Assembly: GCF_021391495.1 (NCBI RefSeq)
Contig: NZ_CP090063.1
Coordinates: 310,001 to 374,000 of the forward strand
Reading direction: 5' to 3'
Source of the DNA: Amycolatopsis acidiphila
Lineage (GTDB): Bacteria > Actinomycetota > Actinomycetes > Mycobacteriales > Pseudonocardiaceae
Length of the DNA: 64,000 nucleotides
The notes under the pieces are model-generated. The model made no database searches. It was given only the letters and a program-made list of their open reading frames with translations, and had not been told where the DNA came from. Below, piece by piece: positions 35,452 through 44,022 of the stretch (its first letter is position 1; each line of letters begins with the position of its first letter). The translations under genes and the position numbers were made by a program.

Positions 35452-37110
35452 ATGGGTAAAGCACTGGTGACCCTGGTCAATCCGAATCTGGTACATCCAC
35501 CGATCACGCCTTATGCGCTGGATATCCTCACCACCTCGCTGGAATCCGACGGCTTCGATGTCGAGGTGGTCGACCTGACCTTCCGGCGAGACGACTGGTG
35601 GGCCGTGCTGCGTGAGTACTTCGCCGAGCGGGAACCGCTGCTGGTGGGTGTCACGGTGCGGAACACGGACACGATCTACGCGCAGCAACAAAGAGTCTTT
35701 CTCGATGATCACCGGGCGATCATCGCCGAGATCAAGGCGTTGACCGGTGCGCCGGTCGTGGCAGGCGGTGTCGGCTTCTCGTCGATGCCGTTCGCCCTGC
35801 TGGACTTCTTCGACATTCCCTTCGGCGTCAAGGGCCCAGGCGAGAACATCATCGTGCGGCTGGCGAACGCGCTGTTGTCCGGTGAGTCCCCGGAAACGGT
35901 GCCGGGACTGCTGCTGAACCGCGGCGGCGGACAGGTGGAGAGAATGGCGCTTCCGGCCGCGGTCCGGCGCGGAAAGCCGACGTTCAGCCCCTTGAACACG
36001 ATGACGAGATACACCCGCAGATCCGGCGTGGCGCTCAAAGTGGACAATCTGCGCTATTACCGCGGCGGTGGTCTCGGCAATATCCTGACGAAGAACGGCT
36101 GCGCCTACGCCTGCGCGCACTGCGTCGAGCCGGACGCGAAGGGCACGCACTTCACCCGCCGGGCGGTCGACGCCGTCGTGGACGAGATGGAGCTGCTCTG
36201 TGCGCAAGGTGTATACGACCTGCATACGACGGACAGCGAGTTCAACCTGGCGATCGCGCACAGCAAGGCGGTGCTCGCGGAGGTGATCCGGCGCCGGGAC
36301 ACCGACCCGGCCTCACCGCTGCGGCAGCTGCGGCTGTGGATCTACGCGCAGCCGACCCCGTTCGACGAGGAGTTGCTGGACCTGCTCGTGCAGGCCGGTT
36401 GCGCGGGCATCAACCTCGCGCCCGACCACGTCAGCGAGGACCTGCTCGACGACTGGAAGGTCACCGGCCGCGGCCGTCGCTACTACTCCTTCGAAGACGT
36501 GCGCCGCGTCGTCGGGCTCACCAAGCAGTACGACCTGCCCGTCATGGTCGAGGTGCTGCTCGGGATGCCGGGGGAGACCCTCGAGACGATGACGGAGGCG
36601 GTGCGGGAGACCCTGGCCCTGGACGTCACCGTGGCGGGCTACAGCCTGGGCATCCGCGCCTTCCCGTACTCGCCGTTGGGCATCCAGCTGGCGCAGCAGT
36701 GCGACGGCAGGCAGACGGTGCCCGGTTTGCAGTCGGACACCGCTACCGAGCCGATCATCCTCAAGCCGCGTACCCAGTGCGCGAGCGTCGTCGAGTACGA
36801 GCGGCAGTTCGTGTTCGACAGCGCGGGCCGCTTCCGGCCGGTCTACTACCTCTCGCCGCTGCTGCCCGAGGACCCCGAGACGCTCGCCGCGCCGAACGGC
36901 CGCTGGGCGAGGAGTGTGCAGCTGTTGTGGGACCTCGTGCCGGAGTCGGAGTACTACCGAGTCATGCTGCCGACGCTGCCGGGCATCACCGAGGACGACA
37001 ACAACTACGCCGACAACCCCTTCCTGCTGAAGCTCATCCAGCTCGGCTACACCGGCGCGTTCTGGTCCCACTGGCCGCAACGCCACGAGATCATGCACGG
37101 CGCCGCCTGA
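35452..37110 (+). CDS. B12-binding radical SAM protein
   Basis: A 552-residue class B-like radical SAM enzyme. The N-terminal 200 residues resemble a cobalamin-binding domain (LVTLVNPNLVHPPITPYALD, LVGVTVRNTDTIYAQQ, APVVAGGVGFSSMP, GVKGPGE). The cluster motif is Cys217-x3-Cys221-x2-Cys224 (NGCAYACAHC), followed by typical barrel segments (LRLWIYAQPT, GINLAPDHVSEDLL, VMVEVLLGMPGETLETM). Such enzymes methylate or rearrange unactivated positions. A tryptophan C-methyltransferase of the TsrM type is one possibility given the tryptophanase-like neighbour, but homology to TsrM could not be tested. GGGAG precedes the ATG. The likely substrate is unknown. Confidence 0.85.
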   Translation: MGKALVTLVNPNLVHPPITPYALDILTTSLESDGFDVEVVDLTFRRDDWWAVLREYFAEREPLLVGVTVRNTDTIYAQQQRVFLDDHRAIIAEIKALTGAPVVAGGVGFSSMPFALLDFFDIPFGVKGPGENIIVRLANALLSGESPETVPGLLLNRGGGQVERMALPAAVRRGKPTFSPLNTMTRYTRRSGVALKVDNLRYYRGGGLGNILTKNGCAYACAHCVEPDAKGTHFTRRAVDAVVDEMELLCAQGVYDLHTTDSEFNLAIAHSKAVLAEVIRRRDTDPASPLRQLRLWIYAQPTPFDEELLDLLVQAGCAGINLAPDHVSEDLLDDWKVTGRGRRYYSFEDVRRVVGLTKQYDLPVMVEVLLGMPGETLETMTEAVRETLALDVTVAGYSLGIRAFPYSPLGIQLAQQCDGRQTVPGLQSDTATEPIILKPRTQCASVVEYERQFVFDSAGRFRPVYYLSPLLPEDPETLAAPNGRWARSVQLLWDLVPESEYYRVMLPTLPGITEDDNNYADNPFLLKLIQLGYTGAFWSHWPQRHEIMHGAA

Positions 37111-37141
37111 GCACCACGCACAGTAGTGAGATCTCGATTTC

Positions 37142-37221
37142 AATACAGGTATTCGCATGAGCGCAAGCTTTGTGTAGTGTCACCCGAGGTTGCCAAGGCA
37201 GCATGGTCACCTTCGGGTGGC
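37142..37221. repeat. Two short inverted repeats in the gap after the radical SAM gene
   Basis: AATAC-AG-GTATT (37142-37153) and a hairpin GGTCACC-TTCG-GGTGGCC (37204-37221) with one wobble pair and a UUCG-like loop. The 232-base gap holds no gene I can support. The hairpin could be a terminator or a leader structure for the next operon. Confidence 0.35.
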
Positions 37222-37342
37222 CCCGGCTGCGCCGGTCGGCCGCTTCAGCGTCGAAGGGGTCGGCCGGCGAGGCCGGTTCTTCTGTCCACTTCGGACACTC
37301 ATCCGCGGGTGTGGCGAGCGCCCAGCTGGGTAGCCACAAGGC

Positions 37343-37633
37343 ATGAGATACCTCAGCGAGTTGCCATACACCCGTGAGGACTACGAGCGTGGCCTGCGGG
37401 AACAGGCCGCCACCAGGCGTGCGCGCGTGTCGCCCCGGCTGGTTCTCGACGTTGCCGTGGTCGCGGCGTGCATCGCCCTCGCCATCGTCTTCGGGGCGTT
37501 CGAGCTGTGGTGGGGCGCGGTGCTGCTGTCGGTCGTCGCCGTCGGCTGTCTGCTCGACTTCGTCCTGATCGCCGGGCCGAAACATCACCGCTGGCGTGTG
37601 CTCACGACCGAGCTGGGTATCCGGGAGCCATGA
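37343..37633 (+). CDS. Small membrane protein, two predicted transmembrane helices
   Basis: A 96-residue hypothetical protein. A charged N-terminus is followed by LVLDVAVVAACIALAIVFG and a second hydrophobic stretch, AVLLSVVAVGCLLDFVLIAG. I do not recognise the family. The stop overlaps the next ATG by a few bases, so it is coupled to the phosphoribosyltransferase. Confidence 0.65.
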   Translation: MRYLSELPYTREDYERGLREQAATRRARVSPRLVLDVAVVAACIALAIVFGAFELWWGAVLLSVVAVGCLLDFVLIAGPKHHRWRVLTTELGIREP

Positions 37634-38277
37634 CGCGGACGCGGGCGTTCCCGGACCGGCGTGCGGCTGGCCTGCGCCTGGGCGCCGAGCTGCGCCGGCG
37701 CGAGTGGCACGACCCGCTGGTGCTGGGCCTCGCCCGTGGTGGCGTCGTCGTCGCGCACGCCGTCGCGGAGACGCTCGACGCGCCGCTGGACGTGGCCGTC
37801 GCACGCAAGATCGGCGCGCCGGGGCATCCGGAGTTCGGCGTCGGCGCGGTCACCGCGACCGGCGACGCCACCTTCGACGCCCGTACGTTGCACGCGCTGC
37901 GCCTGCGCCCCGAGGACCTGCGGGAGGCCCGCGAGTCGGAGCAGGCGGAAGCGCGCCGACGGGAACAGGTCTACCTGCGCGGCCGCGACCCCGAGTCGCG
38001 CACCGGCCGGGACATCATCCTGGTCGACGACGGTCTCGCGACCGGCGTGACGGCACGGGCGGCCGCGCACGCGATCCGCGGGGACCAGCCGCGTTCGCTC
38101 GCCTTCGCCGCGCCTGTCTGCGCCCCGGAGGCGGCGGCCGGCCTGAAAGCCGACGTCGACGAAGTCGTGTGCCTCCTGGCGCCGGACGATCTCCGCGCGA
38201 TCGGCGAGTGGTATGTCGACTTCGCCCAGACCTCCGACGAAGAAGTCGTCGACCTGCTCGGAAGTGGGCCAGCGTGA
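37630..38277 (+). CDS. Phosphoribosyltransferase family protein
   Basis: A 215-residue protein with the PRPP-binding motif IILVDDGLATGVTA, plus LGLARGGVVVAHAVAETL and VARKIGAPGHPEFGVGAV. Such stand-alone PRTase proteins are often next to alpha/beta hydrolases. Here the dienelactone hydrolase-like gene overlaps by four bases. The substrate base is unknown. Confidence 0.85.
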   Translation: MTRTRAFPDRRAAGLRLGAELRRREWHDPLVLGLARGGVVVAHAVAETLDAPLDVAVARKIGAPGHPEFGVGAVTATGDATFDARTLHALRLRPEDLREARESEQAEARRREQVYLRGRDPESRTGRDIILVDDGLATGVTARAAAHAIRGDQPRSLAFAAPVCAPEAAAGLKADVDEVVCLLAPDDLRAIGEWYVDFAQTSDEEVVDLLGSGPA

Positions 38278-38894
38278 CCGTTCCCCTTGTCATCGACGTC
38301 GGTGGCGAGTCCCTTCCCGGCGACCTCACGATACCGGCCGATGCCGTCGGGATCATCGTGTTCGCACACGGCTCCGGCAGTTCGCGGCACAGCCCACGCA
38401 ACATCGCGGTCGCGCGCACCCTGCAGGACTACCGCTTCGGCACGCTGCTGTTCGACCTGCTCACCGAGGGCGAGGACGACCGGCGGTTCGACGTCGACCT
38501 GCTCACCCGGCGCCTGCTGCACGTGCTGGACGACCTGACCCGGCGCGACTCGACGGCGAACCTGCCGGTCGGCCTGTTCGGCGCGAGCACGGGCGCGGCC
38601 GCGGCGGTCGGGGCGGCCGCGGCGTGGCCGGAGGAGGTGCGGGCGGTCGTCGCCCGCGGCGGCAGGCCGGACCTTGCCGCGGCCGCCCTGCCGCGGGTGA
38701 CCGCCCCGACGCTGATGATCGTCGGCGGCAAGGATCCCGAGGTGCAGCGGCTCAACGAGGAGGCGGCCGCGAGAATGGGCGGGCCCGCGGAGGTCCGGAT
38801 CGTGCCCGGGGCGACGCACCTGTTCGAGGAGCAGGGCACGCTCGAGGCGGCCGCCGAAATGGCGGCGACCTGGTTCACCACGCATCTCATCTGA
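38274..38894 (+). CDS. Alpha/beta hydrolase, dienelactone hydrolase-like
   Basis: A 206-residue hydrolase. GSGSSRHSPRN is near the oxyanion region, GASTGAAAAV carries the nucleophilic serine, MIVGGKDPEV the acid and GATHLFEE the histidine. The GTG start overlaps the PRTase stop. Its end overlaps the convergent TetR gene by eight bases. PRTase plus this hydrolase is a recurrent actinomycete pair of unknown role. Confidence 0.85.
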   Translation: MTVPLVIDVGGESLPGDLTIPADAVGIIVFAHGSGSSRHSPRNIAVARTLQDYRFGTLLFDLLTEGEDDRRFDVDLLTRRLLHVLDDLTRRDSTANLPVGLFGASTGAAAAVGAAAAWPEEVRAVVARGGRPDLAAAALPRVTAPTLMIVGGKDPEVQRLNEEAAARMGGPAEVRIVPGATHLFEEQGTLEAAAEMAATWFTTHLI

Positions 38895-39567
38895 GGCCGA
38901 CGAAGTCCGCCATCTGGAAGCACGTGTACATGAAGAAGGCGTCCGCGGGGTCCGCGCTGCCCACGTACTGCCCGAACAGCTCGAAGTTGATCGCGCCGAA
39001 GAGTTGCGTCCAGGCGATGAGCAGGCGGCTCATGTCGGCGGGCGACAGCTCGGCCTCGATCGTCTCGACGAGCCCCCGCGCCTGTTCCTGCAGCTTCTCG
39101 GGCACTGGCGGGCCCGTGAAGGCCGGCCGGAGCACGCCCGAAGTGGCGACGCCGACCAGGGCCAGCGCCACGCGCGCGGCCGGGCCGACGGTGTCCTGCG
39201 GGGCCTGGTAGCCGGGAATCGGCGAGCCATAGATCAGCGCGTATTCGTGCGGGTGTGCCAGCGCCCAGTTCCGTGCCGCCTGCCAGAGGAGCTGCCAGCG
39301 GGAACGCGGGTCCTCGCCGGTGTCGTCCGCCTTCTCCACCGCCTCGCCGATGGCGTTGTACGCGTCGATGATCAGCGCGGTGAGCAGGTGGTCGCGGCTG
39401 GGGAAGTAGCGGTAGAGCGCGGACGACACCATGCCGAGCTCTCGTGCGACGGCCCGTAGGGAGAGCCCGTGCGCGCCGACCTCGCCCAGCTGGCGCCGAG
39501 CCTCGTCCTTGATCTCCTGCGTCAGCTCGGCCCGGGCGCGGTCGCGGGCGGTCTTGATGGCGGCCAT
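38887..39567 (-). CDS. TetR-family transcriptional regulator
   Basis: A 226-residue repressor-like protein. The N-terminal HTH is LSLRAVARELGMVSSALYRYF and the C-terminal part has FGAINFELFGQYVG, typical of the WHG-type ligand domain. It is divergent from the nitroreductase-like gene across 126 bases. A perfect palindrome at 39661 is the obvious operator for this pair. Confidence 0.88.
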   Translation of the reverse strand: MAAIKTARDRARAELTQEIKDEARRQLGEVGAHGLSLRAVARELGMVSSALYRYFPSRDHLLTALIIDAYNAIGEAVEKADDTGEDPRSRWQLLWQAARNWALAHPHEYALIYGSPIPGYQAPQDTVGPAARVALALVGVATSGVLRPAFTGPPVPEKLQEQARGLVETIEAELSPADMSRLLIAWTQLFGAINFELFGQYVGSADPADAFFMYTCFQMADFVGLR

Positions 39568-39660
39568 GCGAGACAGTCTGCCACGCTTTGAGAGCGCCGG
39601 ACAAATTCGAGATCACGGCTCTTGACTTGGTGCGCACCGAGGTGTTCTCTGATCTCAGTT

Positions 39661-39675
39661 GAGAGCAGTGCTCTC
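39661..39675. promoter_or_regulatory. Palindrome GAGAGCA-N-TGCTCTC, candidate TetR operator
   Basis: Perfect 7-base arms around one base, between the divergent TetR and nitroreductase-like genes and about 19 bases before the latter's start. A second small palindrome, CTCA-GT-TGAG, overlaps its left edge. TTGACT at 39622 could be a -35 element, but no convincing -10 follows. Confidence 0.6.
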
Positions 39676-39693
39676 CCAAGTCGAGGAGATCCG

Positions 39694-40143
39694 ATGGACG
39701 AGGTCCGCTACATCCAGCCCCGCAAGGCCGAGCAACTGCTGCACGCCACGGTGCAGTGGTTGACCAGGCACGGCATGAGCCTGATGGGCAGCCGAGTGCT
39801 CTACGTCCGCGGCCGGAAGAGTGGCGAGCTGCGGTCGAACCCGGTCAACCTCATGGTTTTCGAGGGCAGCCAGTACCTCGTCGCGCCGCGCGGCACCACG
39901 CAGTGGGTGCGCAACCTTCGCGTTGCCGGCGAAGGCGAGTTACGGGTGGGCCGCCGGGTCGAGCGCTTCGAGCCCGTCGAGCTCGGTGACGACGAGAAGC
40001 CCGTTCTGCTGCGCGAGTACCTCAAGCGCTGGAAGTGGGAGGTCGGCATGTTCTTCGACGGCGTCGACGCCACCGCCTCGGACGAGAAGCTGCGCGAGAT
40101 CGCGCCGGGCTACCCGGTGTTCCGCATCCTGCCGGCACGGTGA
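39694..40143 (+). CDS. Nitroreductase family deazaflavin (F420)-dependent oxidoreductase, Ddn-like
   Basis: A 149-residue protein of the Ddn family, which uses reduced F420 to reduce quinones or other electron-poor compounds. The matches are GSRVLYVRGRKSGELRSNPV, VAPRGTTQWVRNLRVAGEGEL and FEPVELGDDEKPVLLREYL. GAGGAG precedes the ATG. The TetR gene is divergent, so induction by a quinone-like ligand is plausible. Confidence 0.85.
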   Translation: MDEVRYIQPRKAEQLLHATVQWLTRHGMSLMGSRVLYVRGRKSGELRSNPVNLMVFEGSQYLVAPRGTTQWVRNLRVAGEGELRVGRRVERFEPVELGDDEKPVLLREYLKRWKWEVGMFFDGVDATASDEKLREIAPGYPVFRILPAR

Positions 40144-40159
40144 ACGCCTTCAACGGCCG

Positions 40160-40993
40160 CTACCGCAGGAACCTCCGCAGTTCCTCGACGACCACCGCCG
40201 GCTGTTCCTCCGCCACGAAATGTCCGCACTCCGCGACCTCCACGCCGCGGGCGTCGGCCGCGTGGTCACGCCAGATGTCGAGCGTCGGCAGGGTGCCGAG
40301 AAGACCGGCCTGGCCCCACAACGCCAGCACCGGCATTGCCAGCTTCTCCCCGGCGGACGCGTCGTCGTGCGCGGCGTCGTCGGGGAAGGAGGCGCGGTAG
40401 TCGTCGAAGCCTGCCCGGAGCGCACCCGGCGCGGAGAACGCCTCGATGTACACCGGCGCCGCGTCGAGGCCCTGGCGTTGATAGGTCCAGCGTTCGAAGA
40501 AGTAGCCGAGATACGCCGCGATGTTGTGCCCCGCCAGCAACTCCGGCAGATCCGGCTGCAGGTGGAACAGCCAGTGCCAGTAAGCCCCCGCGGCCCCGGC
40601 GTCGAGCCGTCGCCACATCTCCCGCGTGGGAATGATGTCCAGCACCGCGAGCCTCGCGACCTCGTCAGGGCGATCGAGCGCCCAGCGGTGCGCGACGCGG
40701 CCACCACGGTCGTGCCCGACTACGCTGACCCGCTCGAAACCCAGCTGCCGCACCAGTTCCGACACGTCAGTGGCCATCGTGCGCTTGTCGTAGCCGTGGC
40801 GGGGCTTGTCGGTCAGGCCGTATCCCCGCAGGTCCGGTGCGATGACCGTGTAGGTCTCGGCCAGTGCGCCGAACACCTTGTGCCAGCAGTACGAGGTCTG
40901 CGGCCAACCGTGCAGGAGCACTACCGGCGGCCCCTCGCCGGCCCGCCGGTAGTGCATCCGTATTCCGTTGACCGTCGCCATGAAGGAGTCCAT
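40160..40993 (-). CDS. Haloacetate dehalogenase-like alpha/beta hydrolase
   Basis: A 277-residue alpha/beta hydrolase. HGWPQTSYCW, DLRGYG and GHDRGGR (nucleophile Asp95, Arg96, Arg99) correspond to Asp110-Arg111-Arg114 of fluoroacetate dehalogenase. WHWLFHLQ aligns with the halide-binding His-Trp region, and the catalytic His is in ECGHFVAEE. The reaction would hydrolyse a haloacetate or a small ester. Epoxide hydrolases are close relatives, but the DRGGR pattern favours the haloacetate branch. Confidence 0.8.
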   Translation of the reverse strand: MDSFMATVNGIRMHYRRAGEGPPVVLLHGWPQTSYCWHKVFGALAETYTVIAPDLRGYGLTDKPRHGYDKRTMATDVSELVRQLGFERVSVVGHDRGGRVAHRWALDRPDEVARLAVLDIIPTREMWRRLDAGAAGAYWHWLFHLQPDLPELLAGHNIAAYLGYFFERWTYQRQGLDAAPVYIEAFSAPGALRAGFDDYRASFPDDAAHDDASAGEKLAMPVLALWGQAGLLGTLPTLDIWRDHAADARGVEVAECGHFVAEEQPAVVVEELRRFLR

Positions 40994-41015
40994 GGCTCGT
41001 TTCTAGTCCTGCCGG

Positions 41016-42836
41016 TCAGTGCCCGCCGTGGCCCGAACCTCCCGGGTGCAGGTGGAACTTCGCGACCTCGGGCGGGTGCACGACGAACGGCCGCATCATG
41101 CCCTCGTCCTCGTGGTCGAGGATGTGGCAGTGGTACATGAACTCGCCGGTCGCCCCCTCGAAGTGCCCGGCGACCGTCACCCACTCACCGGCCTGGACCT
41201 GGAAGGTGTCCTTCCAGCCCTCCTCGTACTTCTCGATCGGCCGCCCGTCCGGCGGCGCCTCCAGCGGCGCGGTAGTACCGCCGGCCGCCACGTCGAAACC
41301 GGCCACGTTGCCCTGCACCAGCGGGAACTGCTTCCGCGTCAGCAGTTGGAACTGCGTCAGGTGGATGTGGATCGGGTGGGTGGGACCGCCGAGGTGGATC
41401 AGGTTCCAGATGGCCCACCGGCCGTGGTCGATGAAGAACGTGGTCGTGTCGTCGAACAGGCTCGCGACCTTCTCGAACGTCCGCACCGCGCCGGTCGAGG
41501 GGTCCTTGAGCTGCAGGATCCCCGGTGCGGGCAGCGTGGGCGGCGCCTCGGTGAGTTCGCGCAGCTCCCACATCTGCGGATGCGCCTCACCCGCCGTGCC
41601 CGGCGGTACCAGCCCGACGAACACGTGGTCGTGGTCCTCGGGCACCGTCGTGCCGTGCTGCAGCCGGACGTACGACCTCGAGAGCCGCTCCGGCAGCCGG
41701 AACGGGTCGTGCCGCGCCGAGTCCTCGACCCGGAACTCCAGCAGGTCCGGCTCGGTCGGGCCCGGCACGCTCGTGTCCGTCAGCCGTAACCGCTTGCCTG
41801 CGAAGCGGCTGAAGTCGATCAGCACGTCCGCCCGCTCGGCCGGGGCGAGCGTCAGGCCCGCCGTGGGCAGTTCGGCCGGCGCCGGCAGCAGGCCGCCGTC
41901 GGTGCCGATGATCCGGACTGCCTCGTTGTGCTTCACGCCCGCCTCGTCGACCAGGTTGAGCTGGTAGAAGCGCGCGTTGGACGCATTGAGCACGCGGAAC
42001 CGGTACCAGCGCGTGTCCACTTCGAGGTGCGGCCAGATGACCCCGTTGACGAGGTTGAACGGACCGGTGAACGGGATCGGCGCCCCGCTGGGCGCGACGG
42101 CGATCTTGTACAGCAGCCGGCCGGTGAGCGCGCCGGTGACCGGATCGGTGTCGAGGTTGCGGTCACACAGGATCAGCGGGATCTCATGCCTGCCGTGTGG
42201 CAGGTCGAGCGCGTCCTCCTCGGCGTCTCGGATCAGGTACATCCCGGCCAGGCCCGCGTGGACGTTGAAGCGGGTCACGGCCATGGCGTGGTCGTGGTAC
42301 CACATCGTCGTCGACTGCTGGCCGTTCGGATACTCGGTCAGCTGCGCGTGATCCTGCAGGATCGCATTGTGCGCCCAGCCGTCGTTGCCGCCGTTCGTCA
42401 TCGCGCCGTGCAGGTGCACCACCTGCCACGCAGGCAAGTCGGCCACGCCGTCGATGATCGAGAAGCCGGGCAGCAGGTTGCCCTGGGCGTCGCGGTAGCC
42501 GCCGGGCACGTTGCCCGGCGCCTGCGCGATCGGCCCCTGCACGGCGACCAGCGGCATGCGGCCGTCGACGTCGTTGGTCCACGCGACCCGCAACCGCTTG
42601 CCGCTGCGGACTTCGATGGTCGGTCCGGGAAACTCCCCCTCGTAGGCCCAGACCTCCGTCTCGGGCAGTTGCGAGTGCAGCCGGACCTGCGTGCGGCGGG
42701 CCCGGACGGTGATCTCCTCCTGGCGCCACCACAGATGCGGTCCGATGACCGACGGGATGCGCAGCGGGTCGAGGAACTTGGTGAGACCGAAGTCAGGTGC
42801 GGTGACCTGCGTCGGCTGGACGATGACCTCAGTCAT
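41016..42836 (-). CDS. Multicopper oxidase
   Basis: A 606-residue oxidase with all four copper motifs: VHLHGAMTNGG, WYHDHAMAVTR, THPIHIHLTQF and MYHCHILDHEDEGMM. The C-terminus ends in a His-rich tail (FHLHPGGSGHGGH). No signal peptide is visible. The family resembles phenoxazinone synthase, bilirubin oxidase and spore-coat CotA. It would oxidise phenolics or metals with reduction of O2 to water. GGGAGGA precedes the ATG. An upstream in-frame extension lacks similarity. Confidence 0.92.
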   Translation of the reverse strand: MTEVIVQPTQVTAPDFGLTKFLDPLRIPSVIGPHLWWRQEEITVRARRTQVRLHSQLPETEVWAYEGEFPGPTIEVRSGKRLRVAWTNDVDGRMPLVAVQGPIAQAPGNVPGGYRDAQGNLLPGFSIIDGVADLPAWQVVHLHGAMTNGGNDGWAHNAILQDHAQLTEYPNGQQSTTMWYHDHAMAVTRFNVHAGLAGMYLIRDAEEDALDLPHGRHEIPLILCDRNLDTDPVTGALTGRLLYKIAVAPSGAPIPFTGPFNLVNGVIWPHLEVDTRWYRFRVLNASNARFYQLNLVDEAGVKHNEAVRIIGTDGGLLPAPAELPTAGLTLAPAERADVLIDFSRFAGKRLRLTDTSVPGPTEPDLLEFRVEDSARHDPFRLPERLSRSYVRLQHGTTVPEDHDHVFVGLVPPGTAGEAHPQMWELRELTEAPPTLPAPGILQLKDPSTGAVRTFEKVASLFDDTTTFFIDHGRWAIWNLIHLGGPTHPIHIHLTQFQLLTRKQFPLVQGNVAGFDVAAGGTTAPLEAPPDGRPIEKYEEGWKDTFQVQAGEWVTVAGHFEGATGEFMYHCHILDHEDEGMMRPFVVHPPEVAKFHLHPGGSGHGGH

Positions 42837-42975
42837 CGGTGTCCTCCCTGTTTTTTCACGCAGGGGAGTACCTGTTGCCACGCAACGATTTGCTCCCCCG
42901 CCCCCAGTGCGGCCGCCGGGAAGCGGCCGTATTCGGCAAGAGGCGGTCCGCCGCCGCCCAGATACGTGGGGCGGG

Positions 42976-43749
42976 CTATCCGGCGTGATCGGTGAAGTCG
43001 ACGAGGACGAGCGCCTGGTCGTCGTGCCGCTTCGGGCGAGGCCAGCGATCACCGTCCGGATCACTGCTCTCGGCTTCCCGTACCGCTTCCAGAACGGCGA
43101 GCAGGCCGCGCTCGCGGGCAGTGGTCAGGACGTGCGGCCAGTCGAAGAGGCCGTAGTCGTCGATCCCGACGGACACGCCGTCCGACGCCAGGACCACCGC
43201 GTCCAGCGCGGTCCGCGGCCAGCTGCGGCACAGGGCGTATGAGGCCGCCGCGGGATCGGCCTCGGCCACCCAGAACCCCTCCGGCTGGTTGCGCAACGCC
43301 TGGACCTCGGCGGTCGTGTTGAGCTGTCCTGCGCCGCGCAGCAGGGCGAGGCGGTCGTCGGTGAGCGGGTCGGCGCCGGCGGGGCCGAACGCGACGATCG
43401 GGCTGTCGGCGAGCACAAGTCCATCTACGTGGTCACTGCTCCACCGGAGCATGGCGACTGTGCTCGACGGCGACGCTGCCACGCGCAGGTCGTGCGTTCC
43501 CGCGACGGTCGCGATGGCGTCGGCCAGCAACAGCCTCAGGTCCCCGTCCGGCTTCGCCCGCAGTGCGCCGGCCAGTTCCTCCGCGAGCAACCCCGCGTAC
43601 CAGCCTCCCGAGGGCAGCTCGGGACTCGGCGAGGTGGCGCCGTCCAGCAGTACGACCGCCTGGTCGAGGACGACCACGTGATCCTCGGTGGGCCTGGGCT
43701 TCCCGTCGACGCCGACGCCTGCCTGCTCGGCGACCTTGATCGTGGGCAC
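42976..43749 (-). CDS. PP2C-like phosphatase domain protein
   Basis: A 257-residue protein with PP2C-like landmarks: TEDHVVVLDQAVVLLDGATS (the DG motif), VLASDGVSVG and KRHDDQALVLVDF, where the metal Asp residues are expected. Serine/threonine phosphatase activity is likely but unproven. The GTG start faces an operator-rich region shared with the HTH/Clp-N pair. Its position suggests a link with that pair. Confidence 0.75.
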   Translation of the reverse strand: MPTIKVAEQAGVGVDGKPRPTEDHVVVLDQAVVLLDGATSPSPELPSGGWYAGLLAEELAGALRAKPDGDLRLLLADAIATVAGTHDLRVAASPSSTVAMLRWSSDHVDGLVLADSPIVAFGPAGADPLTDDRLALLRGAGQLNTTAEVQALRNQPEGFWVAEADPAAASYALCRSWPRTALDAVVLASDGVSVGIDDYGLFDWPHVLTTARERGLLAVLEAVREAESSDPDGDRWPRPKRHDDQALVLVDFTDHAG

Positions 43750-43766
43750 GTCGTGAGCGTACGTCC

Positions 43767-43811
43767 GTCAACCAAGGTTGACATGGCGATAGTGTCAACG
43801 TAAGTTGACAC
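43767..43811 (+). promoter_or_regulatory. Two GTCAAC-N4-GTTGAC operators and a TTGACA-N17-TAAGTT promoter
   Basis: Two inverted repeats with the same half-sites and the same 4-base spacer, at 43767-43782 and 43792-43811 (the second extended to 8-base arms). TTGACA at 43778 and TAAGTT at 43801, 17 bases apart, make a good sigma-A promoter. The predicted start site is at or next to the ATG at 43813, so the mRNA would be leaderless. The regulator is probably the small HTH protein encoded there. Confidence 0.7.
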
Positions 43812-43812
43812 T

Positions 43813-44022
43813 ATGACTGAGGCAACCGACCTGGCCGCCCGCGCGGGCGATCGCGACCCCCGGGTGGGGCTGCGGGCCGTCGCCGCCCTGCGCCGGCTGC
43901 TGGAGCAACTCGAGGCCGTGCAGGTGCGCAGCGCGCGTGTGCAGGGCTGGTCCTGGCAGGAGATCGCCGCCGAGCTCGGGGTGAGCCGGCAGGCCGTGCA
44001 CAAGAAACACGGAGGCAACTGA
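43813..44022 (+). CDS. Small helix-turn-helix protein, partner of Clp-N
   Basis: A 69-residue protein ending in QGWSWQEIAAELGVSRQAVH, a clear HTH. Such proteins regularly precede a Clp N-domain gene in actinomycetes. The ATG is at or next to the predicted transcription start. The next ATG overlaps its stop. Autoregulation through the two upstream palindromes is likely. Confidence 0.8.
   Translation: MTEATDLAARAGDRDPRVGLRAVAALRRLLEQLEAVQVRSARVQGWSWQEIAAELGVSRQAVHKKHGGN

Noticed and set aside
24284..37110. A conventional NRPS, PKS or RiPP gene cluster
   Set aside because: No adenylation, ketosynthase, lanthipeptide cyclase, YcaO or precursor-peptide-like ORF is seen, so the island cannot be called one of these types.
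37126..37377. A short 83-codon plus-strand ORF after the radical SAM gene
   Set aside because: No ribosome-binding site, no similarity, and it runs across the inverted repeats. The small membrane protein at 37343 is better supported.
43795..44010. A minus-strand ORF of 71 codons opposite the HTH gene
   Set aside because: The plus-strand gene has a known pair structure, a promoter and operators. The minus-strand frame is a shadow.
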